A stretch of DNA of 64,000 bases from Massilia sp. HP4 (GTDB lineage Bacteria > Pseudomonadota > Gammaproteobacteria > Burkholderiales > Burkholderiaceae_D). The notes under the pieces are model-generated. The model made no database searches, was not told the origin of the DNA, and saw only the letters and a list, made by a program, of their open reading frames with translations. Positions within the stretch are counted from its first letter, which is position 1, and each line of letters opens with the position of its first letter. Position numbers and translations under genes: made by a program. The DNA lies in assembly GCF_005222695.1 (NCBI RefSeq), contig NZ_STGG01000013.1, forward strand, positions 62,001-126,000. Direction: 5' to 3'. Positions 52,293-62,940 of this stretch are shown piece after piece.

Positions 52293-54824
52293 TCAAGCTT
52301 CGCGCAAGGTCTGCAACGGCGGCTGGCGCAACACCCCGCGCAGGCCCAGCCAGCCGCCGACGATCGCGCACAGCGCGCCGACGCACAGGCCCGCCAGCCA
52401 CACGCCCGGCTCGAACACCCACGGGAACTTGAACTGGTACGTCGCCAGGGCCCAGCCCAGCGCCGCCGCGCCGCTCGCCGCCAGCAGGCCCGCCAGGCCG
52501 CCGACCAGCACGAACTCGATGCGCTGCGCCTGCGCCAGCTGCTGGCGGGTGGCGCCCAGCGCGCGCAGCAGGCCGGCCTCGCGCGTGCGCTCGGATTGCG
52601 ATCCCATCAGCGCCGCGTACAGCACCAGCACGCCCGAGGCGAGCGTGAACAGGAACAGGAACTCGACTGCCGTCACCACCTGGTCCAGCACGTCCTGCAG
52701 CTGTCGGATGATGCCCGAGACGTCGATCACGGTCAGGTTCGGATAGTTGCGGGTCAACGCATTGCCCAGGTTCGCGCCTTCAGGCGGCACGTGGAAGGCC
52801 GTCATATAGGTGGTGGGCGCATCGGCCATCGCCGCCGGATTGATGATGACGAAGAAGTTGGCGCGCATCGAACCCCACTCGAGCTTGCGCACGCTGGTGA
52901 TCTTCGCCTCCACGAGCAAGCCGGCCATGTCGAAGCGCATCGTGTCGCCCAACTCGAGGCCCAGGCGCTCCATGATGCTCTGCTCGACCGAGGCCTCGGC
53001 CACGCCGGGACCGTCCTTGAACCACTCGCCCTGCACCACTTCGTTCGCCAGCGGCAGCACCTTGGTGGTCGACAGGTTGAATTCGCGGTTGGCCAGGCGC
53101 CGCGCCTCGCCGTCCTGGAAGGTGTCGCGCGTGATCGGCTTGTCGTTGAGCGCCGTCAGGCGGCCGCGGATCATCGGGTACAGCACCGGCTCCTTGACGC
53201 CGGCCGCCACCAGCTGGCCTTCCACCCCCTGCTTCTGCTCGGGCAGGATGTTGATGACGAAGCGGTTCGGCGCGTCGGCCGGCGTGGCCAGCTGCCAGGC
53301 CGCCATCAGGTCGCCGCGCACCACGGTGAGCAGGAGCAGCGCCATCAGGCCGAGCGCCAGCGACACCACCTGCACCACGGTGGCGCCGGGACGGCGCTGC
53401 AGCGAAGTCACGGCGAAACGCCAGGCCTGGTGCCTGAAGGCGCCGCGCATGCGGCGCAGCCCTTGCAGGCCGAGCCAGGCGACCAGCGCGAAGAAGGCGA
53501 AGCCGCCCAGGAAGCCGCCGGCGGTCACCAGCGCCAGGGTCGCGTCGCCCGCCTGCCACAAGAGCAGCAGGAAGAACACGCCGATGCCGAGGCCATAGGT
53601 CGCCAGCGCCGCCGGCTGCGGCGCGCCCTGCTCGCGCCGGATCACGCGGTTGTGCGGCACGTTGCGCAGCTGGAGGATCGGCGGCAGCGCAAAGCCCACC
53701 AGCAGCAGCATGCCGGTGGCCACGCCCTGCAGCGCGGGCAGCATCGATACCGGCGGCAGCGCGGTCTTGATCAGCGAAGCGATCATCTCGAGCAGCACGA
53801 AGTGGGCGCCGAAGCCGACCAGCACCCCGATCGCGCTGCCGAGCAGGCCGATGAATCCGAATTCGAGCAGGTACAGCACGGTGACCTGGTTCTGGGTCAG
53901 GCCCAGGCAGCGCAGCATGGCGCAGGCGTCCAGGTGACGCCCCATGAAGCGGCGCGCCGCCATCGCCACTGCCACCGCCGCCAGCATCGCCGACAACAGG
54001 CCCACCAGCGACAGGAACAGGCCGGCGCGGTCGAGCGTGGCGCGCATCTCGGGACGGCCGTTTTCCAGCGTCTCGATGCGCACGCCCTTGATATTGTTGT
54101 CGCGGATCTGGGCGCGTATCCACTGTTCGTAGTCGCGCACCGCGGCCATGTCGTTGGCGTCTTTTGACGCGACCATCAGGCGGAAGCTCACGCGCGCGAA
54201 GTCGTCGACCAGGCCCGTGGCCTGCAGGTCTTCCAGCGCCAGCATCACGCGCGGCGCGAAGTTGGCGAACGAGGCGCCCTTATCGGGCTCGGTCGCGATC
54301 AGCTGGGCGATGCGGAACTGGCTGTTGCCCAGGGTGAGCATGGCGCCGACTTCGGTGTGCAGCTGCGGCAGCAGGCCGGGATCGACCCAGACCGTGCCGC
54401 GCGCCGGCACCTCGCGCGTGGGCTGGCCTTGCGCGCCGCCGGCAGCGACCGGGTCGGTCGTGATGCTCACCTGGCCGCGCAGCGGATAGCCTGGCGAGAC
54501 GGCCTTGATCGACGACAGCTGGGCCAGCGAGTCGTCGCCCTCGCCGGCTTGCGCCATGCTCGGGAAGGTGACGGTATCGGCCAGCACCAGGCCGCGCCTC
54601 TGCGCTTCGGCGCGCCATTCCTGGCGTACCGGATCGTCGGTGTTGACCAGCAGGTCGGCGCCGAGCAGCTGGTGGGCGTCGCGGTCCATGCCCGCCCGCA
54701 TGCGGTCGATGAAGAAGCCGACCGAGGTCAAGGCCGCGACCGCGACGATCAGCGCCACCAGCAGGAAGCGCAGCTCACCGGCGCGCCAGTCGCGCGCCGT
54801 CATGCGAAGAGCCTGGACGAACAT
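52293..54824 (-). CDS. FtsX-like ABC transporter permease (YbbP-type)
   Basis: The 843-residue inner-membrane protein has a first membrane span at residues 18-38, a large periplasmic domain (about 45-265), then FtsX-type membrane segments (267-360, 410-440 and 465-500). A second periplasmic domain follows (about 505-720), and a final three-span FtsX unit (725-835), which includes LYAALMGSQSERTREAGLLR and ALGATRQQLAQAQRIEFV. This double FtsX layout matches YbbP, the permease that pairs with the ATPase YbbA and often with the lipase/thioesterase TesA. No ATPase gene is seen nearby, though the upstream gap and adenine deaminase gene may separate it. The substrate is unknown, perhaps a lipid. Confidence 0.88.
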   Translation of the reverse strand: MFVQALRMTARDWRAGELRFLLVALIVAVAALTSVGFFIDRMRAGMDRDAHQLLGADLLVNTDDPVRQEWRAEAQRRGLVLADTVTFPSMAQAGEGDDSLAQLSSIKAVSPGYPLRGQVSITTDPVAAGGAQGQPTREVPARGTVWVDPGLLPQLHTEVGAMLTLGNSQFRIAQLIATEPDKGASFANFAPRVMLALEDLQATGLVDDFARVSFRLMVASKDANDMAAVRDYEQWIRAQIRDNNIKGVRIETLENGRPEMRATLDRAGLFLSLVGLLSAMLAAVAVAMAARRFMGRHLDACAMLRCLGLTQNQVTVLYLLEFGFIGLLGSAIGVLVGFGAHFVLLEMIASLIKTALPPVSMLPALQGVATGMLLLVGFALPPILQLRNVPHNRVIRREQGAPQPAALATYGLGIGVFFLLLLWQAGDATLALVTAGGFLGGFAFFALVAWLGLQGLRRMRGAFRHQAWRFAVTSLQRRPGATVVQVVSLALGLMALLLLTVVRGDLMAAWQLATPADAPNRFVINILPEQKQGVEGQLVAAGVKEPVLYPMIRGRLTALNDKPITRDTFQDGEARRLANREFNLSTTKVLPLANEVVQGEWFKDGPGVAEASVEQSIMERLGLELGDTMRFDMAGLLVEAKITSVRKLEWGSMRANFFVIINPAAMADAPTTYMTAFHVPPEGANLGNALTRNYPNLTVIDVSGIIRQLQDVLDQVVTAVEFLFLFTLASGVLVLYAALMGSQSERTREAGLLRALGATRQQLAQAQRIEFVLVGGLAGLLAASGAAALGWALATYQFKFPWVFEPGVWLAGLCVGALCAIVGGWLGLRGVLRQPPLQTLREA

Positions 54825-54852
54825 GGAGTCGATCCCCTCTATGAGTTATCAG

Positions 54853-56399
<1,547 letters not shown>

Positions 56400-58322
56400 A
56401 TGAGCATCTTTGAAAACTACGCGGCCCGATACGAGCGTACCCGGGAAGAAGAATACTCCCTCGCCGAATTTCTCCAGCTATGCAAGAAAGACCCGCTGAC
56501 CTATGCCAGCGCACCTGAACGCATGCTGGCCGCGATCGGCGAACCGACCCTGGTCGATACCCGCCTCGATCCCCGCCTGTCGCGCATCTTCGCCAACAAG
56601 GTGATCAAGATCTATCCGGCCTTCCGCGAGTTCTACGGCATGGAAGAAGTGATCGAACAGGTGGTGTCCTATTTCCGCCATGCGGCGCAGGGGCTCGAAG
56701 AACGCAAGCAGATCCTGTATCTGCTCGGCCCGGTCGGCGGCGGTAAATCGTCGATCGCCGAAAAACTGAAAAGCCTGATGGAACTCGTGCCCTTTTATGC
56801 GATCAAGGGTTCGCCGGTGAACGAATCGCCGCTGGGCCTGTTCAGCGAAGAAGAAGACGGCACCATCCTCGAAGAAGACTACGGCATTGCGCGCCGCTAC
56901 CTGCGCGCCATCCCGAGTCCGTGGGCCGTCAAGCGCCTGCATGAATACGGCGGCGACATCAATAAATTCCGTGTGGTGAAGCGCTATCCGTCGATTTTGA
57001 AACAGATCGCCATTTCCAAGACCGAACCGGGCGACGAAAACAACCAGGATATTTCTTCGCTGGTCGGCAAGGTCGATATCCGCAAGCTCGAAGACTTTCC
57101 ACAAGACGATCCGGACGCCTACAGCTATTCCGGCGGCCTGTGCCTGGCGAACCAGGGCCTGATGGAGTTCGTCGAGATGTTCAAGGCGCCGATCAAGGTG
57201 CTGCATCCACTGCTCACGGCCACGCAAGAGGGCAACTACAAGGGCACCGAAGGCTTCGGCGCGATTCCCTTCGACGGCATCGTGCTGGCGCACTCGAACG
57301 AATCCGAATGGAAGACCTTCCGCAATAACCGCAATAACGAGGCATTCCTCGACCGCATCTATATCGTGAAAGTGCCGTATTGCCTGCGCGTGTCCGACGA
57401 AGTGCAGATCTACGACAAGTTGCTGCGTAATTCCTCGCTCGACAAGGCGCCGTGCGCGCCCGGCACCCTGCGCATGATGTCGCAATTCGCCGTACTGTCG
57501 CGCCTGAAGGATCCCGAGAACTCGAGCATCTTCTCCAAGATGCTGGTCTACGATGGCGACAACCTCAAGGACACCGATCCCAAGGCCAAATCGCTGCACG
57601 AATATGTCGACTATGCCGGCGTGGACGAAGGCATGAACGGCCTGTCGACCCGCTTCGCCTTCAAGATCCTGTCCAAGGTCTTCAACTTCGACAATACCGA
57701 GGTCGCGGCCAATCCGGTCCACCTGCTGTATGTGCTCGAACAGCAGATCGAGCGCGAGCAATTCCCGCCAGAGACAGAACAGCGCTATCTGTCGTATATC
57801 AAGGAACACCTGGCGCAGCGCTACGTCGATTTCATCGGCAAGGAGATCCAGACTGCCTACCTGGAAAGCTATTCCGAGTATGGCCAGAATATCTTCGACC
57901 GCTACGTGACCTTCGCCGACTTCTGGATCCAGGACCAGGAATTCCGCGATCCCGATACCGGCGAGAGCTTCGATCGCGAATCGTTGAATTCCGAGCTGGA
58001 AAAGATCGAGAAGCCGGCCGGCATCTCGAATCCCAAGGACTTCCGCAACGAGATCGTCAACTTCAGCCTCAGGGCGCGGGCCACCAATGCCGGCAAGAAT
58101 CCGGCCTGGACCAGCTACGAGAAGTTCCGCAGCGTAATCGAGAAGAAGATGTTCTCGAATACCGAGGAACTTTTGCCGGTGATTTCCTTCAATGCAAAAG
58201 CGAGTGCCGAGGATGCGAACAAGCATGCCGACTTCGTCGCCCGCATGGTAGAGAAAGGCTATACACCAAAGCAGGTACGTCTGTTGTGCGAATGGTATCT
58301 GCGCGTGCGCAAATCGTCGTAA
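56400..58322 (+). CDS. prkA: PrkA-family serine protein kinase / AAA protein (YeaG)
   Basis: PrkA proteins combine an AAA-type ATPase with a kinase-like C-terminal domain and act in stress or starvation responses; substrates are not well known. The 640-residue protein starts at ATG 56400 (AAGGA upstream) and reads MSIFENYAARYERTREEEYS. The nucleotide loop is ILYLLGPVGGGKSSIAEKL near 106, followed by YAIKGSPVNESPLGLF, then GLCLANQGLMEFVEMFKAPI and GFGAIPFDGIVLAHSNESEW. The C-terminal kinase-like part ends with the YTPKQVRLLCEWYLRVRKSS helix. Length is normal. It is followed by yeaH and spoVR, the known conserved trio. Confidence 0.95.
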   Translation: MSIFENYAARYERTREEEYSLAEFLQLCKKDPLTYASAPERMLAAIGEPTLVDTRLDPRLSRIFANKVIKIYPAFREFYGMEEVIEQVVSYFRHAAQGLEERKQILYLLGPVGGGKSSIAEKLKSLMELVPFYAIKGSPVNESPLGLFSEEEDGTILEEDYGIARRYLRAIPSPWAVKRLHEYGGDINKFRVVKRYPSILKQIAISKTEPGDENNQDISSLVGKVDIRKLEDFPQDDPDAYSYSGGLCLANQGLMEFVEMFKAPIKVLHPLLTATQEGNYKGTEGFGAIPFDGIVLAHSNESEWKTFRNNRNNEAFLDRIYIVKVPYCLRVSDEVQIYDKLLRNSSLDKAPCAPGTLRMMSQFAVLSRLKDPENSSIFSKMLVYDGDNLKDTDPKAKSLHEYVDYAGVDEGMNGLSTRFAFKILSKVFNFDNTEVAANPVHLLYVLEQQIEREQFPPETEQRYLSYIKEHLAQRYVDFIGKEIQTAYLESYSEYGQNIFDRYVTFADFWIQDQEFRDPDTGESFDRESLNSELEKIEKPAGISNPKDFRNEIVNFSLRARATNAGKNPAWTSYEKFRSVIEKKMFSNTEELLPVISFNAKASAEDANKHADFVARMVEKGYTPKQVRLLCEWYLRVRKSS

Positions 58323-58512
58323 TGGCAGCCCATGCGCGTTGCCGGCTGGCCGCAGGCCGCCACCGGCGATGTGCAAACGCTGCGCGTGCGCCGCACGCTC
58401 GTTCGCGCAGCGTATTAAGATAGAGGTGTCGCCGCCTGACGACGACACCAGAGCGCGAGCGGTAGATCGTGTGCCGACAGTTCCGCGCTTATATATGAGC
58501 AGGAGGCCTGTT

Positions 58513-59784
58513 TTGACTTACCTCATCGACCGTCGCTTGCAGGGCAAGAACAAGTCAGCGGTCAACCGCGAACGCTTCCTGCGCCGCTACAAGGCGCAGA
58601 TCAAGGATGCGGTCGGCCGCGCGATCAAGGGCCGCTCGATCACCGACATCGAGAACGGCGAAAAGGTCACCATTCCCGTCAAGGACGTGAGTGAACCCCA
58701 TTTCGGCCACGCCCATGGCGGCGTGTATGAAACCGTCAACCCCGGCAATACCGAATATCAAAAGGGCGACCAGTTCAATCGCCCACGCGGTGGCGCCGGC
58801 GGCGCCGGGCGCGGTCGCGCCGGCAATAGCGAACAGACCGTCGAAGACGACTTCATCTTCGAGCTGTCGCGCGAAGAATTCATGAATTATTTCTTCGAGG
58901 ATCTTGAGCTGCCGAATATGGTCAAGACGCAGCTGAGCCAGACCATCGAATACAAGAACCAGCGCGCCGGCTACAACGTGTCCGGCACGCCGTCGAATAT
59001 CCACGTGCTGCGCTCGCTGCGCGGGGCATTGGGACGCCGCATTGCCATCGGCGGCCCCGCGCGGCGCGAATTGGCGGATGCCGAAGAAGCGCTGCAGGCG
59101 CTGCTCGACGACGGCGCACCGTCGGATGATGAGGGGGTGATCGAACTGAAGGACCGCATCCACCACCTGCACATCCGCCTCAACGCCATTCCATTCATCG
59201 ATCCGTTCGACCTGCGTTATGCAAACCGGATCAAGGTGCCCAAGCCCAGCACCCAGGCCGTGATGTTCTGCATCATGGACGTGTCGGGCTCGATGGACGA
59301 GACGCGCAAGGACACGGCCAAGCGCTTCTTTATCCTGCTCTATCTCTTCTTGAAGCGGGTCTACGAAAAAATCGACGTCGTGTTCATCCGCCACCATACG
59401 GCGGCGGCCGAGGTCGACGAGAACGAGTTCTTCCATTCACGCGAGTCGGGCGGCACGGTCGTGTCCTCGGCCCTGCACCTGCTGCAAAAAGTGATCACCG
59501 AGCGCTACGGCAGCGCCGACTGGAACGCCTATGTGGCGCAAGCCTCGGATGGCGACAACTGGGACAACGACTCGGTGCTGTGCAAGCAGATCCTCAGCAG
59601 CGCGATCATGCCGCGCGTGCAGTATTACACCTATGTCGAGATCACCGATGGCCCGCCGCAGAACCTGTGGGAACAATACTGCGACGTCGCCGCCCAGCAC
59701 CGCAATTTCGCGATGCAAAAGATCGTGACCCCGGCCGACATCTACCCGGTATTCCGGGAACTGTTCAAGAAGCAGGCCAAATGA
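58513..59784 (+). CDS. yeaH: YeaH/DUF444 von Willebrand-type protein
   Basis: YeaH proteins accompany PrkA and probably bind metal through a von Willebrand A-like domain. The start is a TTG at 58513, supported by AGGAGG six bases upstream. From it the 423-residue product begins MTYLIDRRLQGKNKSAVNRE, which matches the start and length of E. coli YeaH (MTWFIDRRLNGKNKS). The in-frame ATG at 58495 lies before the ribosome site and is less likely. A Gly-rich linker follows (RPRGGAGGAGRGRAG). The metal site is MDVSGSMDETRKDTAKRFF near 256. Later conserved blocks are FIRHHTAAAEVDENEFF, SGGTVVSSAL and QASDGDNWDNDS. Confidence 0.94.
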   Translation: MTYLIDRRLQGKNKSAVNRERFLRRYKAQIKDAVGRAIKGRSITDIENGEKVTIPVKDVSEPHFGHAHGGVYETVNPGNTEYQKGDQFNRPRGGAGGAGRGRAGNSEQTVEDDFIFELSREEFMNYFFEDLELPNMVKTQLSQTIEYKNQRAGYNVSGTPSNIHVLRSLRGALGRRIAIGGPARRELADAEEALQALLDDGAPSDDEGVIELKDRIHHLHIRLNAIPFIDPFDLRYANRIKVPKPSTQAVMFCIMDVSGSMDETRKDTAKRFFILLYLFLKRVYEKIDVVFIRHHTAAAEVDENEFFHSRESGGTVVSSALHLLQKVITERYGSADWNAYVAQASDGDNWDNDSVLCKQILSSAIMPRVQYYTYVEITDGPPQNLWEQYCDVAAQHRNFAMQKIVTPADIYPVFRELFKKQAK

Positions 59785-59828
59785 CCTGCGGCTGAGGGAC
59801 GCCACCTGCAGACAATAGCGAGGCGCAT

Positions 59829-61355
59829 ATGCCAAGAGATCCAAGCAATCCGCGCGCCCTGCCCGAACAGTCGGAGTGGACCTTCGACCTGATCGAGCAG
59901 GCGCACGAAGAAATCAAGCGGGTGGCCAAGCGCTATGGCCTGGACACCTATCCGAACCAGCTCGAGATCATCACCGCCGAGCAGATGATGGATGCCTATA
60001 CCTCGGTAGGCATGCCGGTGTCGTATAACCACTGGTCGTTCGGCAAGCACTTCCTGAGCACCGAGAAAAGCTACCGCCGCGGCCAGATGGGCCTGGCCTA
60101 CGAGATCGTCATCAACTCGAATCCCTGCATCGCCTACCTGATGGAAGAAAACAGCCTGACGATGCAGGCACTGGTGATTGCCCACGCCGCCTACGGCCAC
60201 AACTCTTTCTTCAAGGGCAATTACCTGTTCCGCAGCTGGACCGATGCCGACGCCATCGTCGACTATATGGTGTTTGCCAAGAACTATATCGCCGAGTGCG
60301 AGCAGCGCTATGGCATCGACGCGGTCGAGGAGCTGCTCGATTCCTGCCACGCCCTGCAGAACTATGGTGTCGACCGCTACAAGCGGCCGGCCAAGCTGTC
60401 GGTGGCGCAAGAGGCGGCGCGCACCAAGGAGCGCGAAGAATACGCCCAATCCCAGGTCAATTCGATCTGGCGCACCCTGCCCCAGCGCGAAGAACAGGTG
60501 GCGGCCGATGCGCCCGCCCACCGCTTCCCACCTGAGCCCGAAGAAAACCTGCTGTATTTCATCGAGAAATACGCCCCGCTGCTCGAACCCTGGCAGCGCG
60601 AGCTGGTACGCATCACACGCAAGATCTCCCAGTATTTTTATCCGCAGCGCCAGACCCAGGTGATGAACGAGGGCTGGGCCACCTTCTGGCACTACACGAT
60701 CCTGCAAGACCTGTATAAAGAGGGGATCGTCGGCGACGGCTTCATGCTCGAGTTCCTGCAAAGCCATACCAACGTGGTCTACCAGCCGCCCGCGAACAGC
60801 CCGTATTACAGCGGGATCAACCCGTATGCGCTCGGTTTCGCGATGATGACCGATATCCGCCGCATCTGTGAGAACCCGACCGATGAAGATAAAATCTGGT
60901 TCCCTGACATTGCCGGCAGCGACTGGCTCAAGACGCTCGACTTCGCGATGCGCAACTTCAAGGACGAAAGCTTCATCGCCCAATACCTGTCGCCCAAGTT
61001 GATCCGCGATTTCCATTTCTTCGCCGTGCTGGACGATGACCGCAGCGACAAGCTGACCATCTCCGCCATCCACGACGAGGCCGGCTACCGCTATGTGCGC
61101 CACAAGCTGGCCGAGCAATACAACCTGGGCAGCCGCGAGCCGAACATCCAGGTCTGGCAAGTCAATACGCGCGACGACCGCGCCCTCACCCTGCGCCACA
61201 CGCAATACAACCGTCGCCCCCTGAATGGGCAGGCGCAAGAGGTGCTCAAGCACGTGGCGCGGCTATGGGGCTTCGACGTGCGGCTCGAGACGGCCGACCC
61301 GGCCGGCCACGTGGTCAGCTTCCTGGAGTGCCGGCGCGAGAAGCGCGGGCGCTGA
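59829..61355 (+). CDS. spoVR: SpoVR-family protein
   Basis: SpoVR proteins (YcgB in E. coli) are conserved, cytoplasmic and of unknown biochemistry; the name comes from a Bacillus spore-cortex gene. The 508-residue protein has the family blocks: WTFDLIEQAHEEIKRVAKRY, GMPVSYNHWSFGKHFLSTEK, VIAHAAYGHNSFFKGNYLF near 116, VMNEGWATFWHYTILQDLYK near 278 and NPYALGFAMMTDI. The repeated His/Glu pattern (AHAAYGHNSF, MNEGWATFWH) resembles a metal-binding site. It follows yeaH by 44 bases, forming the known prkA-yeaH-spoVR unit. Confidence 0.95.
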   Translation: MPRDPSNPRALPEQSEWTFDLIEQAHEEIKRVAKRYGLDTYPNQLEIITAEQMMDAYTSVGMPVSYNHWSFGKHFLSTEKSYRRGQMGLAYEIVINSNPCIAYLMEENSLTMQALVIAHAAYGHNSFFKGNYLFRSWTDADAIVDYMVFAKNYIAECEQRYGIDAVEELLDSCHALQNYGVDRYKRPAKLSVAQEAARTKEREEYAQSQVNSIWRTLPQREEQVAADAPAHRFPPEPEENLLYFIEKYAPLLEPWQRELVRITRKISQYFYPQRQTQVMNEGWATFWHYTILQDLYKEGIVGDGFMLEFLQSHTNVVYQPPANSPYYSGINPYALGFAMMTDIRRICENPTDEDKIWFPDIAGSDWLKTLDFAMRNFKDESFIAQYLSPKLIRDFHFFAVLDDDRSDKLTISAIHDEAGYRYVRHKLAEQYNLGSREPNIQVWQVNTRDDRALTLRHTQYNRRPLNGQAQEVLKHVARLWGFDVRLETADPAGHVVSFLECRREKRGR

Positions 61356-61440
61356 TTTCTCCCCCTGTATGCGTAGTGGACGCGGCCGCCACGGCCGCGG
61401 CGCATCGACGCGCTCGTAGCGGGGACTGCGTCGACGATGC

Positions 61441-61471
61441 GCAGGGCTGGCGGTGACGCCGCCGATGCTGC
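61441..61471. repeat. Palindromic repeat after spoVR
   Basis: The 31-base element starting GCAGGGCTGGCGG and ending GATGCTGC matches the one at 22721-22751 in 26 of 31 positions and forms a similar but weaker hairpin. A TTTTC tract follows, so it may also end transcription of the spoVR operon. Confidence 0.55.
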
Positions 61472-62084
61472 TTTTCTCCTCCCACTGCGAGGTACAAGCA
61501 GCTTGCCTTGCTTATGCATGTTCAATTACGCTCATACGGTATCGCCAACATACAGATTTCATGGTATGTTCGCGACATCACATGTTAGCGCTGTCACAAC
61601 CAAGTCATGGCAATGTGGTGGTGAAGCGCCTAGCAACACTAAGTAATAAAGTTTGTCTCAGAAGGTGTGGAGGTGCGCAGCATTTGTTCCTTCCAAGATG
61701 AAGTAGTTATATAGCGCACGGTTGAGGCATCGCAAGCGGTATAACGGGTATCACTTTTATCTATACCTTGTGTGCGCTCGAGGCGGCTACCAGGGGGTGT
61801 CCGGCGCAGGCCGGCACATGATGAGGATTGGCTATTGTTTGCAAATTAACCAGTTTTCCTCATATGATATTTGCTGAGTTGTCGAATTAGCGTCATTAAT
61901 TTGGTGAAATTAACATCCGCACTGATCTTCCACGCATGAGGAGAACTGCTACACAAAACTACAAATTTTCCGGCCTTCCGGACCCCGCAAAACGACTTCG
62001 CCAAGTTTGTATAGATGAGCTTGTTTGCCTGCATTTACAGGTAGTTAGCGCACCTTTCGGTGCCGTAAAAATGTATGTGCAAAA

Positions 62085-62107
62085 AAGAATTCGTAGGTAT
62101 AATTCTT
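62085..62107 (+). promoter_or_regulatory. TATAAT box inside a 23-bp palindrome before tonB
   Basis: A perfect TATAAT lies at 62098-62103. It overlaps the right arm of AAGAATT (62085-62091) and AATTCTT (62101-62107), a perfect 7-bp inverted repeat with a 9-base centre. No good -35 is visible. The site could be an operator that covers the promoter. It does not match the usual Fur box well. Confidence 0.5.
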
Positions 62108-62193
62108 CGATGTCCCGGATGCGGCTCTAGGCTTTTGTCGTGTTTAGTGGGTTTGGTAGCAACAAAAAAGAGTTGGTATTGGAGAAATATGGC

Positions 62194-62856
62194 ATGAATT
62201 TTTCGAATGAGAAGCAACCCGGGAAGAATCTCACAGGATTCATCGTTGTCCTCATCTTCCACATTCTCGTGGGATGGGCACTCGTGGCTGGCCTGGGCAC
62301 CCGGATTGTCACCACGGTGACCGAAGCGGTGGAAACCAAGCTGATTGAAGAGACCGCACCGCCACCACCGCCGGAAACCCCGCCGCCGCCGCCGCCGCCA
62401 GAAATGAAAGCGCCGCCGCCGCCGTTCATCCCGCCGGTCGAAGTGCAAGTGCAGCAGCCGCCGCCACCGCAAAACACGATCGCTACCGCGACCAACACGC
62501 CGCCGCCAACCACCCAGCTGGCTCCGCCGGCGCCGCCCGCACCTCCGGCTCCGCCGGCACCGCCGGCACGTGGTCCTAGCCGCACCGAGGCAGTCGCTGA
62601 CTTTAATACTTGCGCACGTCCGGAATATCCGCGTTCGTCGCAGCGCAATGAAGAAACCGGTACCACGACCCTGCAGTTCCTGATCGGTGTCGATGGTCGG
62701 GTGATCGAAGCCAAGCTGGCGAAGTCGAGTGGCTTCCGTGACTTGGACCGGGCCGCGCAATCGGCTCTGAGCAAATGCCGATTCAAGCCCGCCATGATTG
62801 ATGGCAAGCCGGAACAGGCGTGGACAGCGGTGCAGTACGTCTGGACGCTGGAATAA
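62194..62856 (+). CDS. tonB: TonB-family energy transducer
   Basis: TonB passes energy from the ExbBD motor to outer-membrane receptors. From ATG 62194 (GGAG nine bases upstream) the 220-residue protein has one N-terminal span (GFIVVLIFHILVGWALVAGL) with the functionally important histidine. A periplasmic Pro-rich stretch follows (about 50-130, many PPPPP and PAPPAPPA repeats), then a C-terminal TonB domain with ARPEYPRSSQRNEETGTTTL, FLIGVDGRVIEAKLAKSSGF and ALSKCRFKPAM. The Pro-rich region is purely PPxE/PAPP type. It is followed by exbB and exbD, so the three form one operon. A longer in-frame start is less likely. Confidence 0.93.
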   Translation: MNFSNEKQPGKNLTGFIVVLIFHILVGWALVAGLGTRIVTTVTEAVETKLIEETAPPPPPETPPPPPPPEMKAPPPPFIPPVEVQVQQPPPPQNTIATATNTPPPTTQLAPPAPPAPPAPPAPPARGPSRTEAVADFNTCARPEYPRSSQRNEETGTTTLQFLIGVDGRVIEAKLAKSSGFRDLDRAAQSALSKCRFKPAMIDGKPEQAWTAVQYVWTLE

Positions 62857-62940
62857 AACCGAGGCAGAACACCGTCTCAAATTTTGATTGTCGTTGTCAT
62901 TAGTTCAGCGAACTGTCTATTTAATATCTTTGGAGGAAGC

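Larger units (their letters stand above)
61356..62193. other. Intergenic region between spoVR and tonB, 838 bp
   Basis: The first 120 bases hold GC-rich hairpins (CGCGGCC/GGCCGCG at 61381-61399, GCGCATCG/CGATGCGC at 61400-61443) and a palindromic repeat (61441-61471). From about 61490 the sequence is AT-richer with no supported gene on either strand. The last 100 bases contain a TATAAT box with a palindrome (62085-62107) before tonB. It may hold a small RNA, but nothing direct shows this. Confidence 0.55.

Noticed and set aside
61936..62130. Short plus-strand frame of 64 residues before tonB
   Set aside because: No family match, and the region contains the likely tonB promoter.
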